Shown here one piece after another: positions 13,049-21,713 of a stretch of 47,886 nucleotides of DNA (position 1 is its first letter; every line of letters starts with the position of its first letter). Both the position numbers and the translations under genes were made by a program. Source of the stretch: Elusimicrobiota bacterium (GTDB lineage: Bacteria; Elusimicrobiota; Elusimicrobia; JACQPE01); NCBI GenBank assembly GCA_016180815.1, contig JACPAN010000019.1, positions 1-47,886 on the forward strand, read 5' to 3'. The notes below the pieces were generated by a model, which did no database searches, was not told where the DNA came from, and saw nothing but the letters and a program-made list of their open reading frames with translations.

Positions 13049-14007
13049 GAGAATCGGGGCCTCTTGTATCGTTCCTTTCTCCTGTCTCTTACTGCGGTAC
13101 CGTAGGTTTCCCGGATTGCATCCAACAACCTCGAGAATTCTTTGGTTTGGTCAAGGGTGATATCGACGCCGACGACCGTCCCCTGCCAGGACGGCATTGC
13201 TCCATCGTATGTATGTCGGTCCATGAAAGGATCCGCATATAAGCGAAGATGCCGAGTCGAACCCTTCTTCAGTAGTTTGTAAAAGCCAGTCCCGCTGTAG
13301 ATGATGAAGAAGTCGCGGTTGACGCTCGCGATCGATTTGATGAAAAACAGACCCGCCCCCGCATTCTGCTCGGTACCACCTTCCCTGCGAGTAGTGCCCG
13401 TTATGCCAGGCGTGAGAGCAAGGCGGATAGCGTCCAAGTCGGTCTTCGCGTCATGCGAGCGGGTAATGGTCGCTTTGATTCCCAGGCCGGTATCAGCGAT
13501 GCCAATGCGGATGGAATTGCTCTTCTTATAATACTGCGCGCAAAGAAGCGCCCCGTTTCCAGCCTCGGAGTGCTCTAACACGTTTCTTACGAGCTCACTG
13601 ACGATATATCCGAGCGTCTTGGCTTGTTCCGCATCGAGATGGAGCAGGGGGATCATGTCCCTAATGAAACTTGTCAGCTCATCTGAGGCGCGTATCTGGG
13701 TCAGCGGAATGAACCGTCCTGCCGGCTCGTGTTCTTTGATCGTGATTTCCGATGAGATGTTTAAGAGCTTGAAGAGCCCCATGCGGACGAAATAGTGGCT
13801 GGAGCGCGCCTCGAATTTTTGGCAGCGGATACCTCCAGGTTTCACGCTCAAACCCAAGGCGGCGATCATGGAGATCACGGCAGGATGGACCGCGATCCAC
13901 TTGTCGTTCGCTGTGATTTCTAGGAGGTCCGGCGACGCAGGATCAAATCCCCGAATAAAGGGATCGATATTTCCCAGGAAAGCGCTGTTGGGAAGGTGAA
14001 TCTTCAT
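13045..14007 (-). CDS. GHKL-type ATP-binding protein, partner of STAS-like protein
   Basis: A 320-residue cytosolic protein. The GHKL ATP-binding fold shows the N-box SELVRNVLEHS (137-147), G1 box ADTGLGIK (171-178) and G2 box NAGAGLFFIKS (215-225). There is no H-box, membrane segment or receiver, so it is not a sensor kinase of the usual kind; it resembles an SpoIIAB/RsbW-like ATPase with an extra N-terminal domain (about 1-110). The C-terminal 60 residues contain GTVVGVDITL, the final strand. It is the first gene of a two-gene operon with the DUF4325 protein. The start ATG at 14007 falls only about five bases after the predicted transcription start, so the message is nearly leaderless. Confidence 0.82.
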   Translation of the reverse strand: MKIHLPNSAFLGNIDPFIRGFDPASPDLLEITANDKWIAVHPAVISMIAALGLSVKPGGIRCQKFEARSSHYFVRMGLFKLLNISSEITIKEHEPAGRFIPLTQIRASDELTSFIRDMIPLLHLDAEQAKTLGYIVSELVRNVLEHSEAGNGALLCAQYYKKSNSIRIGIADTGLGIKATITRSHDAKTDLDAIRLALTPGITGTTRREGGTEQNAGAGLFFIKSIASVNRDFFIIYSGTGFYKLLKKGSTRHLRLYADPFMDRHTYDGAMPSWQGTVVGVDITLDQTKEFSRLLDAIRETYGTAVRDRRKERYKRPRFS

Positions 14008-14018
14008 ATTTCATGGTT

Positions 14019-14047
14019 ATTTTACCGGGAATCCCGGTATTTGTCAA
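14019..14047 (-). promoter_or_regulatory. Promoter of the ATPase/STAS operon with operator in the spacer
   Basis: On the minus strand TTGACA (14047-14042) and TAAAAT (14024-14019) are 17 bp apart. The spacer is filled by the perfect palindrome TACCGGGA-A-TCCCGGTA (14023-14039), which also overlaps the -10. A repressor bound there would block RNA polymerase. Confidence 0.8.
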
Positions 14048-14050
14048 TAG

Positions 14051-14067
14051 TACCTGGATTCCCGGAT
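14051..14067. promoter_or_regulatory. Second, weaker operator half-copy
   Basis: TACCTGGATTCCCGGAT matches the palindrome at 14023-14039 at 13 of 17 positions. The centres are 28 bp apart, and the site lies just upstream of the -35. This suggests cooperative binding of one dimeric regulator at two sites. Confidence 0.5.
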
Positions 14068-14278
14068 ATATTGCCTTAAATTATTCTGTTATGATCCCAC
14101 GCGGTTCAACTGAAAGGTCGCGCGGAAAATTCTATCTTTTATGTAAACTGGGCCACCACCAAAATTATTCGGAATCCCTCGTTTCAAAATTAGCGACACC
14201 TTTTTGCCTTTTTTGCGTCTAAACTACTGGAAGAATAAGGCGGTTTGCGGCTGTCGATTGTTGACAGGGAGGGGAACG

Positions 14279-14941
14279 ATGAATCAAACAGGAAGGAAAG
14301 CGGGGTATTTATTGGGAACGTTGGCCCTGGGTTTTTTGCTTGCGAGGCCCGCAGGGGCGGCTCCGGCTAAAGGCAAGAAAACGGGCGCCGCAGGGCAGAC
14401 CGTCAAGTTGGATTTGTCCTCGAGCGTGATTCGCTGGACCGGGCGCAAAGTGACCGGCGAGCATAACGGAACTATCCGGCTTAAAAGCGGCAAGGCGACG
14501 CTTGCCAAGGGCGCATTAGCCGGCGGGCAATTTGAGATCGATATGATGTCCATCGCAAACGAGGATATTCAAAATCCCTCTTCCAATGCCAAGCTCGTCA
14601 ATCATTTGAAATCGTCGGACTTTTTCGACGTGGAAAATCACCCAACGGCGAGCTTTAAAATCAAAAAAGTCACGGCTCTGCCGTCGGCGCGCCCGGATGG
14701 ATCGACCCACGAAATTTCGGGGGATCTTTCCATCAAGGGAATTGCCCATCCCATCGCTTTCCCCGCCGCCGTTGAAATCGCCAAGGGCAAGGTCCGGGCT
14801 TCGGGTTCGGTTTCCATCGATCGGACCAAGTGGGACGTGCGCTACGGGTCGGGCAAGTTTTTCGACAACCTGGGCGATAAGGCGATCGATGATCGCGTCG
14901 AAATCGAGATCAATTTAGCCGGCACGGTCCAGGGAAAATGA
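14279..14941 (+). CDS. YceI-family periplasmic lipocalin-like protein
   Basis: A 220-residue protein with a signal peptide (GYLLGTLALGFLLARPAGA, about 9-27) followed by a YceI domain: VIRWTGRKVTGEHNGTIRL, GGQFEIDMMSI, LVNHLKSSDFFDVENHPTASF, ISGDLSIKGIAHPIAFP. YceI proteins form a barrel that binds polyisoprenoid-type lipids in the periplasm. ATG 14279 is preferred because a strong GGAGGGGA lies just upstream and the longer frame has no signal. The gene is separated by one base from tolC, suggesting one transcript with the efflux pump. The link of YceI with an RND pump in one unit is notable. Confidence 0.92.
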   Translation: MNQTGRKAGYLLGTLALGFLLARPAGAAPAKGKKTGAAGQTVKLDLSSSVIRWTGRKVTGEHNGTIRLKSGKATLAKGALAGGQFEIDMMSIANEDIQNPSSNAKLVNHLKSSDFFDVENHPTASFKIKKVTALPSARPDGSTHEISGDLSIKGIAHPIAFPAAVEIAKGKVRASGSVSIDRTKWDVRYGSGKFFDNLGDKAIDDRVEIEINLAGTVQGK

Positions 14942-14942
14942 G

Positions 14943-16286
14943 TTGAGACGCCGCCGTCTTTTGTTGCTTTGGGCGCTGCTTGGCCCGTGGGGGGCATTAA
15001 ACGCCCGGGCCCAGGGCGCTCCGGCGCCGGAGCGCCCTTCCGGAGCCTCCGCCGCATTGACCTTGATGGAGTGTTACCGCCTGGCCCTGGAGCAAAGCGA
15101 AAATCTCAAAGCGCAAGAACAACGAATCAGGCAAGCCGGCCGCCGCAAGCGTCAAGCCTTGGGGACATTGCTGCCTGATCTCAGTTTTAACGCCTCGGAG
15201 TTTTTTCAAGATTCGAAATCGAGAGCTGGCAGCGATGCCACCAGCAATTTGACCCGGCGGGAGCGCCCGGAAGCGAAAGTCACGCTTCGCCAGCCGTTGT
15301 TTTCCGGCTGGCGGGAATTCTCGGCCCTGTCCTCGTTTAAATCGGAGCGCGAGCGGGAGCGCTACCTGTTGGATCGCGCTTCAACGCTGTTGTTTTTGGA
15401 CGTGGGTCGGACGTTTTATTTGATTTTGCAGCTGGAAAAGGATGAAGCCAATTTGAGCCGCTCGGCTGATTTGATACGCGAGCGAATTTTAGAGCTCAGG
15501 GAGCGCGAGCGCCTGGGCAAGTCCCGTCGCAGCGAAATTTTAAGCGCCCAGTCCCAATTAGACGCCATCGAAGCCCAACGGACCATCATCGGGGCGGACA
15601 AGGCCGAGGCCATCAATCTGCTTTTATTTTTGACGGGGCGTGATTCATTGGAAATTCGATTAAGCGACGATCTCCCTGCTGTGGAGATTGTGGAAACGCA
15701 AGATCATCTTGTCGCCCGTGCCCAGCGGCGTTCCGATTTGGAGGCCTTGCGCCAGGAAATCGAAATCAAGCGTCAAGCGGTCCGGGCGGCCCGCGCCGCC
15801 TATTATCCCAGCGCCGGATTGCTCGGTAATTACTACACGAAAAGAGTGGGCGCTCAGCAAAATATCGATTGGGATGTTTTGTTAAGCCTGGAGCTTCCTC
15901 TTTATCAAGGAGGCGCGGCCCGGGCGCGGGTCGCGGAAACCGAATCTCAGCTCGACGAAGCGCGATTGAATTACGACCGGCGCCTGCGCGAAATCCGCCT
16001 TGAAATTCGCGCCGCGCTTTTGCGCCTGCGCGCCTCGATCTCCCGAGCCCAAAGCCTGAAATCCGCGTTCGAGAAGGCGGATGAAAGCTACAGGCTTCAG
16101 GTCGAGGAGTACCGCAGGGGGTTGGTCAATAATTTGGAAGTGTTGCAGGCCTTGAACAACATGCAGGACAGGAAAAGGGATTATGACCGGGAGCTTCTTC
16201 AAACCAAGCTCGATTGGCTTCAAGTGAAAACCGTGACCGAGGAATGGCCCGGTCAAACTTCGTTGATGAGGCGGGGGTCGCCGTGA
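14943..16286 (+). CDS. TolC-family outer membrane efflux protein
   Basis: A 447-residue outer membrane channel component. A signal peptide (LLLLWALLGPWGALNARA, about 6-23) leads into two outer-membrane-efflux-protein repeats: LTLMECYRLALEQSENLKAQEQRI at the first, and the second with RAARAAYYPSAGLLGNYYTKR, LSLELPLYQGG and ARVAETESQLDEARLNYDRR. Such trimers form the exit duct of tripartite pumps and type I secretion. The TTG start follows the YceI stop by one base, and the stop overlaps the GTG start of the RND gene, so the three are probably co-translated. It is somewhat shorter than E. coli TolC but typical for the family. Confidence 0.93.
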   Translation: MRRRRLLLLWALLGPWGALNARAQGAPAPERPSGASAALTLMECYRLALEQSENLKAQEQRIRQAGRRKRQALGTLLPDLSFNASEFFQDSKSRAGSDATSNLTRRERPEAKVTLRQPLFSGWREFSALSSFKSERERERYLLDRASTLLFLDVGRTFYLILQLEKDEANLSRSADLIRERILELRERERLGKSRRSEILSAQSQLDAIEAQRTIIGADKAEAINLLLFLTGRDSLEIRLSDDLPAVEIVETQDHLVARAQRRSDLEALRQEIEIKRQAVRAARAAYYPSAGLLGNYYTKRVGAQQNIDWDVLLSLELPLYQGGAARARVAETESQLDEARLNYDRRLREIRLEIRAALLRLRASISRAQSLKSAFEKADESYRLQVEEYRRGLVNNLEVLQALNNMQDRKRDYDRELLQTKLDWLQVKTVTEEWPGQTSLMRRGSP

Positions 16287-19200
16287 GGCTTTCGGATTTA
16301 TCCATTAAGAATCCGGTTTTCGCTTGGATGCTCATGGCCGGGCTGATTGTCTTCGGCGCCATTGGCTTTTCGCGCATGGGCATCAGCCAGTTGCCGGACG
16401 TGGATTATCCGGTGGTCAGCGTGCGCGTCAATTGGGAGGGTGCGGCCCCCGAGGTCGTGGAAACCGAAGTCACGGACGTCATTGAAGACGCGGTCATGAG
16501 CGTCGAAGGAGTCAAAGAGGTTTCCTCGTCGTCGCGGCAGGGCCAGTCCAATGTCAGCATTGAGTTTCATCTCAGCCGGGACATCGACGTGGCGTTGCAG
16601 GAAGTGCAGACCAGGCTCGCCCAAGCGCAGCGCAATTTGCCGTCGGAGATCGATCCCCCGGTGATTTCCAAAAGCAACCCCGAGGATCAGCCGATTCTCT
16701 GGGTGGCCTTGACCGGCGAGCGTCCAGCCAAAGAGCTGATGGAGTACACCAAGGACCGTCTCAAAGACGCCTTGACCACGGTTCCGGGCGTGGGCGAGGT
16801 TTTTTTGGGCGGCTTTACCGAACCTAATCTGCGGGTTTGGCTGGATAAGGAGAAAATGCGCGCTTATGAGCTGACGGTCGACGACATCGTCAATACCGTG
16901 CGCACTCAGCACGCCGAGCTGCCGGCGGGGCGCATTGAGACGCCTGAGCGCCAACTGAACATTCGCGTCATGGGTGAGGCCGCGAGCGTGGAGGAATTCG
17001 AAAAAATCATCATCCCGGCGCGCCAGGGCTCACATTTATGGCGGACGTTCCGCATCGGGGACGTGGCTACGGTTGAAGACGGGTTGGACGATATCCAGCG
17101 CATTTCCCGCTATAAAAGCCGTCCGGCGGTGGGAATGGGCATCAGAAAACAACGCGGCTCCAATGCCGTGTCCGTGGCCCGCGCGGTCAAGGCCAAGGTT
17201 GAAGAGCTCAAAACATCCCTTCCCCATGGCATGGATTTAAACATCGTATTCGATACCACCCGTTTTATCGAAGAATCAACGCACGAGCTCAATCTTCATT
17301 TGATTTTGGCCGCTGTTTTGACGGGCGTAGTTTGTTGGTTTTTTTTGGGTTCCTTGTCTTCCACGATCAATGTTTTGCTCGCGATCCCGGTGTCCATTGT
17401 GGGCGCGTTTACGGTTCTTTATTTTCTGGGGTTTACGCTCAATACCTTCACGCTGTTGGGCCTAACCTTGGCCATCGGCATTGTGGTCGATGACGCTATT
17501 ATGGTGCTGGAAAACATCGTGCGTTACCGCGAGCAGGGATTGTCCCGAGTCAAAGCCGCGCTGGTGGGCGCCCGGGAAATTACCTCCGCGGCGATCGCGG
17601 CCACCGTGGCCGTGCTGGCGATTTTCATTCCCGTGATTTTCATGCCGGGAATTGTCGGTAAATTCCTTTATCAATTCGGCGTGACCATGTCCGCGGCCGT
17701 TGCGTTGTCTTTGGTGGAAGCCTTAACCATTACCCCCATGCGATGCTCCCAGTTTTTAAATGTGGGCCGCAACACGGGAGTCAGCCGCGCGATGGACCGG
17801 TCCATGGGCGCTTTAAGCGGCTTGTATACCCGCTGTTTGGCCTGGGTTTTGCGGCATCGTTGGACGACGATCGCCGTTTCTTTGGTTGTTTTTTTAACGG
17901 TGATTCCGTTGGGGAAAATGGTCAAGAGAGAATTCATTCCGGCCCAGGATCAAAGCCGCTTTTTCGTCCGCGTACAAACGCCTACCGGCTCCTCGTTGGA
18001 ATACACGGATCAGGTATTCCGCTTGGCGGAGAAGAAAATTTTGGAGCATCCGTCCGTTTCCCATTATTTTGCGGCCGTGGGCGGATTCGGCGGGGGGGAA
18101 ACGGACACCGGCAATCTCAATATCACGTTGAAAAATCCCAAGGACAGGCCGTATGATCCCGAACTCAAACGCCGCCCCAAACAAGCGGATGTCATGGCCT
18201 GGATGCGCAGGGAATTGAGCAAAATCGCCGGCGTCAAAAGGGCCGTGATCCAGGACCTTTCCCAACAGGGGTTTTCCGCCCGGCGCGGTTTTCCCGTGGA
18301 GATCAGTTTATTGGGTCGCGATTGGAATACGTTGTCGAATCTGAGCGAGGAATTTCAGGCGCGGATGAAAAATTCGGATTTGATGACCGACGTGGATACG
18401 GACTATCGCCTGGGTCAGCCTGAACTGCGCGTCATTCCCGATCGCAAGAAGGCGGCTGAGCGCGGCGTGGGCATCGACGCCATCGGCAACGCGATCAACG
18501 CCATGATCGGCGGCGTCCGCATCGGCAAATACACGCGCGGCGGACGCCGCTACGATATCCGCATGCGTCTGGTTGACAAAGACCGCTCCAGGCCCGACGA
18601 TATCCGGGGCATTTGGGTGCGCAACAATCGCGGCGAGGTTATTCCTTTGGCCGAGGTCGTGGAATTGAAAGAGCGGGCCAGCCTGGTTTCCATCACGCGC
18701 AAGGACCGGCAGCGGGCCATCCGTGTTTTCGCGAACGTGGCGCCGGGCAAGTCCCAAGGAGAAGCGTTGGCGTTTATGGAACAACTGGCCAACGAGCTGC
18801 TGCCTGACGGTTATCAAATGGTTTTTTCCGGCAGCGCCGCGACCTATGGAGAATCCTACCAGGGATTGTTGTTCGTGTTCATCCTGGGTATTTTCGTCGC
18901 TTATATGGTGCTGGCCTCTCAATACAACAGCTTCATTCATCCGTTCACGGTTTTGTTGGCGTTGCCCTTCAGCGTGACCGGAGCCTTGATCGTTTTATGG
19001 GCGCTGGGCAATACGCTTAATCTTTACAGCGCCATCGGTTTGGTGCTGTTGATGGGCATCGTCAAGAAAAATTCGATTCTGTTGGTGGATTTCACCAATG
19101 AGCGCCGCCGCTCGGGTAAAGACGTTCAGGAGGCGTTGATGGAAGCCTGTCCGATCCGCCTTCGCCCGATTATTATGACGTCGGTGGCCACCATGACCGC

Positions 19201-19408
19201 GGCTTTGCCCACGGCTTTGGCGATGGGCGCGGGTGCGGAAACCCGCGCGCCCATGGCGCAAGTGGTGATCGGCGGGGTTTTATTGTCCACCCTATTGACG
19301 CTTTTTGTGGTGCCGGCCGCTTACAGCCTGCTGGCGCGCCTGGAATCCTCGCGCCATGACCGTGAACTCGAGCAAGCGCTCGGGGAACTCAAAAACGCCG
19401 GCCAGTGA
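16283..19408 (+). CDS. RND-family inner membrane efflux transporter
   Basis: A 1041-residue proton-driven pump of the AcrB/MdtB/CzcA-like superfamily (HAE1 type). SDLSIKNPVFAWMLMAGLIVFGAIGF forms the first membrane helix; a large periplasmic loop, TM helices 2-6, a second loop and TM 8-12 follow. The proton relay is visible: D403-D404 in GIVVDDAIMVLEN and K928-K929 in GIVKKNSILLVDF. GTG 16283 overlaps the TolC stop (GTGA), and the longer frame reads back through tolC, so it is rejected. No membrane fusion protein is in the cluster; the pump must borrow one coded elsewhere, or work differently. The substrate is unknown. Confidence 0.94.
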   Translation: MRLSDLSIKNPVFAWMLMAGLIVFGAIGFSRMGISQLPDVDYPVVSVRVNWEGAAPEVVETEVTDVIEDAVMSVEGVKEVSSSSRQGQSNVSIEFHLSRDIDVALQEVQTRLAQAQRNLPSEIDPPVISKSNPEDQPILWVALTGERPAKELMEYTKDRLKDALTTVPGVGEVFLGGFTEPNLRVWLDKEKMRAYELTVDDIVNTVRTQHAELPAGRIETPERQLNIRVMGEAASVEEFEKIIIPARQGSHLWRTFRIGDVATVEDGLDDIQRISRYKSRPAVGMGIRKQRGSNAVSVARAVKAKVEELKTSLPHGMDLNIVFDTTRFIEESTHELNLHLILAAVLTGVVCWFFLGSLSSTINVLLAIPVSIVGAFTVLYFLGFTLNTFTLLGLTLAIGIVVDDAIMVLENIVRYREQGLSRVKAALVGAREITSAAIAATVAVLAIFIPVIFMPGIVGKFLYQFGVTMSAAVALSLVEALTITPMRCSQFLNVGRNTGVSRAMDRSMGALSGLYTRCLAWVLRHRWTTIAVSLVVFLTVIPLGKMVKREFIPAQDQSRFFVRVQTPTGSSLEYTDQVFRLAEKKILEHPSVSHYFAAVGGFGGGETDTGNLNITLKNPKDRPYDPELKRRPKQADVMAWMRRELSKIAGVKRAVIQDLSQQGFSARRGFPVEISLLGRDWNTLSNLSEEFQARMKNSDLMTDVDTDYRLGQPELRVIPDRKKAAERGVGIDAIGNAINAMIGGVRIGKYTRGGRRYDIRMRLVDKDRSRPDDIRGIWVRNNRGEVIPLAEVVELKERASLVSITRKDRQRAIRVFANVAPGKSQGEALAFMEQLANELLPDGYQMVFSGSAATYGESYQGLLFVFILGIFVAYMVLASQYNSFIHPFTVLLALPFSVTGALIVLWALGNTLNLYSAIGLVLLMGIVKKNSILLVDFTNERRRSGKDVQEALMEACPIRLRPIIMTSVATMTAALPTALAMGAGAETRAPMAQVVIGGVLLSTLLTLFVVPAAYSLLARLESSRHDRELEQALGELKNAGQ

Positions 19409-19464
19409 GTGGCGCAAGCCGGAATCTTCTACTAAAATAGTTCCAGTTAAAATGGAGGTGACTC

Positions 19465-19986
19465 ATGGGCATTGTCATGCTGTTTTTATCGGGGCTGGCT
19501 TTTATCGAAATCGTCGGCTACATCTATCATCGCTGGATCGAACACGGCGAAATCATGAAATTCATCAAGCGCAACGCGGTCCTGGATAAAATCCTTCATC
19601 TTCATTGGACGCATCATGCCAAGAATTATCCGCCTGAGAATCTCCGGCCGGACAATCCTTACGTCACCGACGATAATTTAAGCTGGTATTTGCCGGGCGC
19701 GGTCATCACCGTCGCGGTTTTTCTGACCGCCCCCTTGGTTTACGCTTTGCCCTTTGCTTCGGGCGCTTGGACGTACGGGTTGTTGATCGATCGGCTGCAC
19801 GCGCGGTTTCATTTGAAAAATCATTTTCTCGCCGACAAACGTTTTTTCCTTTACTTGCAGAAAATCCATGATATTCATCACATGGATCAGACCAAGAATT
19901 TCACCATCGTGGTCCCGGCGCTGGACATTCTCTTCGATACCTATTTGGACGAATACCCGGCTCCTTATGCCGCGGCGCGGGCCTGA
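19465..19986 (+). CDS. Fatty acid hydroxylase/sterol desaturase-type di-iron protein
   Basis: A 173-residue membrane protein with the histidine clusters of this superfamily: HRWIEH (22-27), HLHWTHH (about 49-55), LHARFHLKNH and HDIHHMDQTKNF. These bind two irons for oxygen-dependent hydroxylation or desaturation. Hydrophobic segments are at the N-terminus (MLFLSGLAFIEIVGYIY) and the middle (VITVAVFLTAPLVYALPF). A perfect GGAGGTGA lies before ATG 19465. CrtZ-like carotenoid hydroxylases have similar size and motifs, so the substrate could be a carotenoid, a fatty acid or a sterol-like lipid. The next gene follows after five bases. Confidence 0.8.
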   Translation: MGIVMLFLSGLAFIEIVGYIYHRWIEHGEIMKFIKRNAVLDKILHLHWTHHAKNYPPENLRPDNPYVTDDNLSWYLPGAVITVAVFLTAPLVYALPFASGAWTYGLLIDRLHARFHLKNHFLADKRFFLYLQKIHDIHHMDQTKNFTIVVPALDILFDTYLDEYPAPYAAARA

Positions 19987-19991
19987 CCGCG

Positions 19992-20915
19992 ATGAAAAAA
20001 TTTTTATTGCTGACATCGGCGGCCTGGGGCGCTTGGGTTTTGGTCGGGCACAGCCAGGGGAACGTCGAACAGACGCGCAGCGAGTTAATCGTGATTGCGC
20101 GCGATATCAGAAACGCGTCGTTCGGGTTTCGTGGAACGCCGGAAGAAATCACCGCTAAAGCCGTGGCCATGGCGGATCAATTGAAAACCGAGCCGGGGCG
20201 TTCAGTCACCGCGCGGCTGGCTCTGGAGTTGATTCGTTTGACTTTTGAGGATTTACCCCGCCGTTCTTACGGCCGCAGCCATGCCCGGCAAGTGATTCGC
20301 ATCATCGCCCGGCAGGTCATTTTCAGCATCGAGGGAGCTTCCAGCGACGACGACATGATCAATAAGCTGCGCCGCGATCTGGCGCTGCCCCAGGACGCTG
20401 AGATGGAGGCTCTCTTTCCCGTGGATGTGCCGCTCGAGGAATTTCAAAAGCTCGGGCCGGTGCGCATTTTTTTGATGAAGCACCGCCAGCGCCGCCCGCC
20501 CGATTACACGGAGGTGACGGGCGAGGATTTGGCGGCCGGGCGCTACAACGTGCAAAAAGGCGTTATTTTGCGCGGACGCGTCACGAACAGCCATTTTTTT
20601 GCCGGCGACGGCGATCATGTTTTCAATATCGGGATTATTCATAACGAAATTACGCCCATTTGGCGAGCCACTCATCGCGGCCCCAGAATTCCGCGCAACG
20701 GGGACTTGGTGGAAATCCGAGGCTGGTCCTATTACGACAGCTTCCATGACGAGGAAGGGCCGGATGAACAGGCCATCTGGGAAGTGCCGGATGAAAATTC
20801 ACCCACGGGCAAACGTTGGACCCGGCCCAATGTTTGGGAAGTTCACCCGGTCACGGACGTGCGCGTGATCGAGCGGGCCCGGTCCCGGCGTTCCAAAAAA
20901 GCGGTTCAACCCTGA
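19992..20915 (+). CDS. Secreted protein of unknown function
   Basis: A 307-residue protein with a signal peptide (KKFLLLTSAAWGAWVLVGHSQG). Residues 25-160 are mainly helical. Residues about 180-295 look like a beta-barrel domain, with VILRGRVTNSHFFAGDGDHVFNI, GDLVEIRGW and a final WEVHPVTDVRVIE, reminiscent of an OB-like fold found in some secreted nuclease-associated proteins. I do not recognise a catalytic motif. It lies between the hydroxylase and rsmA with very short gaps, so it is probably cotranscribed, but function cannot be assigned. Confidence 0.75.
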   Translation: MKKFLLLTSAAWGAWVLVGHSQGNVEQTRSELIVIARDIRNASFGFRGTPEEITAKAVAMADQLKTEPGRSVTARLALELIRLTFEDLPRRSYGRSHARQVIRIIARQVIFSIEGASSDDDMINKLRRDLALPQDAEMEALFPVDVPLEEFQKLGPVRIFLMKHRQRRPPDYTEVTGEDLAAGRYNVQKGVILRGRVTNSHFFAGDGDHVFNIGIIHNEITPIWRATHRGPRIPRNGDLVEIRGWSYYDSFHDEEGPDEQAIWEVPDENSPTGKRWTRPNVWEVHPVTDVRVIERARSRRSKKAVQP

Positions 20916-20930
20916 GGTGCCGTTTCCTTC

Positions 20931-21713
20931 GTGAAGAGAAAATGGGGCCAGCATTTTTTGGCCTCGCAGGAGACCGTTCGGCGCATCGTTGAGGCCGCCG
21001 GCATCAGCCCGGAAGATTCGGTTGTTGAAATCGGCCCGGGCCACGGGGAACTAACCCGCCATTACATCGAGCGCGTTCGGCGCGCGGTTTTATTTGAAAT
21101 CGATCCGCGCTTGGCGGCTTTGCTGGTTGAACGCTGGGGCAAGGACCAGGGCCGCGTGTCCGTGCGCCAAGAAGATATACGGGATGCCGACTTTGCGGGG
21201 CTGGGTTTTGACCGGCCGCCGGTTGTGCTGGGGAATCTTCCTTATTACGTCTCAAAACCCGTTGTGTCGCGCTTGATTCAATGGGGGGGTTTTAACCGCG
21301 CCATCCTCATGCTTCAGTGGGAGGTCGTGCAACGGCTCTTGTCCGGGCCCGGGGAATCGGCGTACAGCTTGATGAGCGTGTTATTCCAATTGAAGGCTCG
21401 CGCGGAATTGATCGTGAAAGTCGAGCCGAGCGCTTTTCGTCCGCCGCCGAAAGTTTGTTCCGCGGTCATCCGCATGGTTCCCGTTGATTCCGGGATGGAG
21501 GCGACGCCGCGTTTTGAGCGTTTGTTGAGAGCCGCCTTCCATTCCCGGCGACAGAAATTAATCAATTCCCTAGGCCATCAGCTCGATCTGAGCAAATCCG
21601 AGCTGATGGAGCGTCTCATGGCCTTGGGGATTTCTCCCGAAGCCCGTCCCCAGGAGGTAACGCCGTCGGATTATTGGCGGTTTTTCGGGGCTTTGCCGCG
21701 CGATGTGATATAA
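20931..21713 (+). CDS. rsmA: 16S rRNA dimethyladenosine transferase
   Basis: A 260-residue methyltransferase that dimethylates two adjacent adenines in helix 45 of 16S rRNA during small subunit maturation. The family signature KRKWGQHFL starts the protein; VVEIGPGHGELT binds S-adenosylmethionine, and NLPYYVSKP is the catalytic N-L-P-Y/F motif. FRPPPKVCSAVIRM marks the C-terminal domain. GTG 20931 is the start. The stop TAA overlaps the ATG of the next gene (TAATG), so translation is coupled. Confidence 0.96.
   Translation: MKRKWGQHFLASQETVRRIVEAAGISPEDSVVEIGPGHGELTRHYIERVRRAVLFEIDPRLAALLVERWGKDQGRVSVRQEDIRDADFAGLGFDRPPVVLGNLPYYVSKPVVSRLIQWGGFNRAILMLQWEVVQRLLSGPGESAYSLMSVLFQLKARAELIVKVEPSAFRPPPKVCSAVIRMVPVDSGMEATPRFERLLRAAFHSRRQKLINSLGHQLDLSKSELMERLMALGISPEARPQEVTPSDYWRFFGALPRDVI

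Noticed and set aside
16214-16282. A longer RND transporter starting at 16214
   Set aside because: The extra codons lie in the end of tolC; GTG 16283 has the usual overlap and the RLSDLSIKNPVFAW start of the family.
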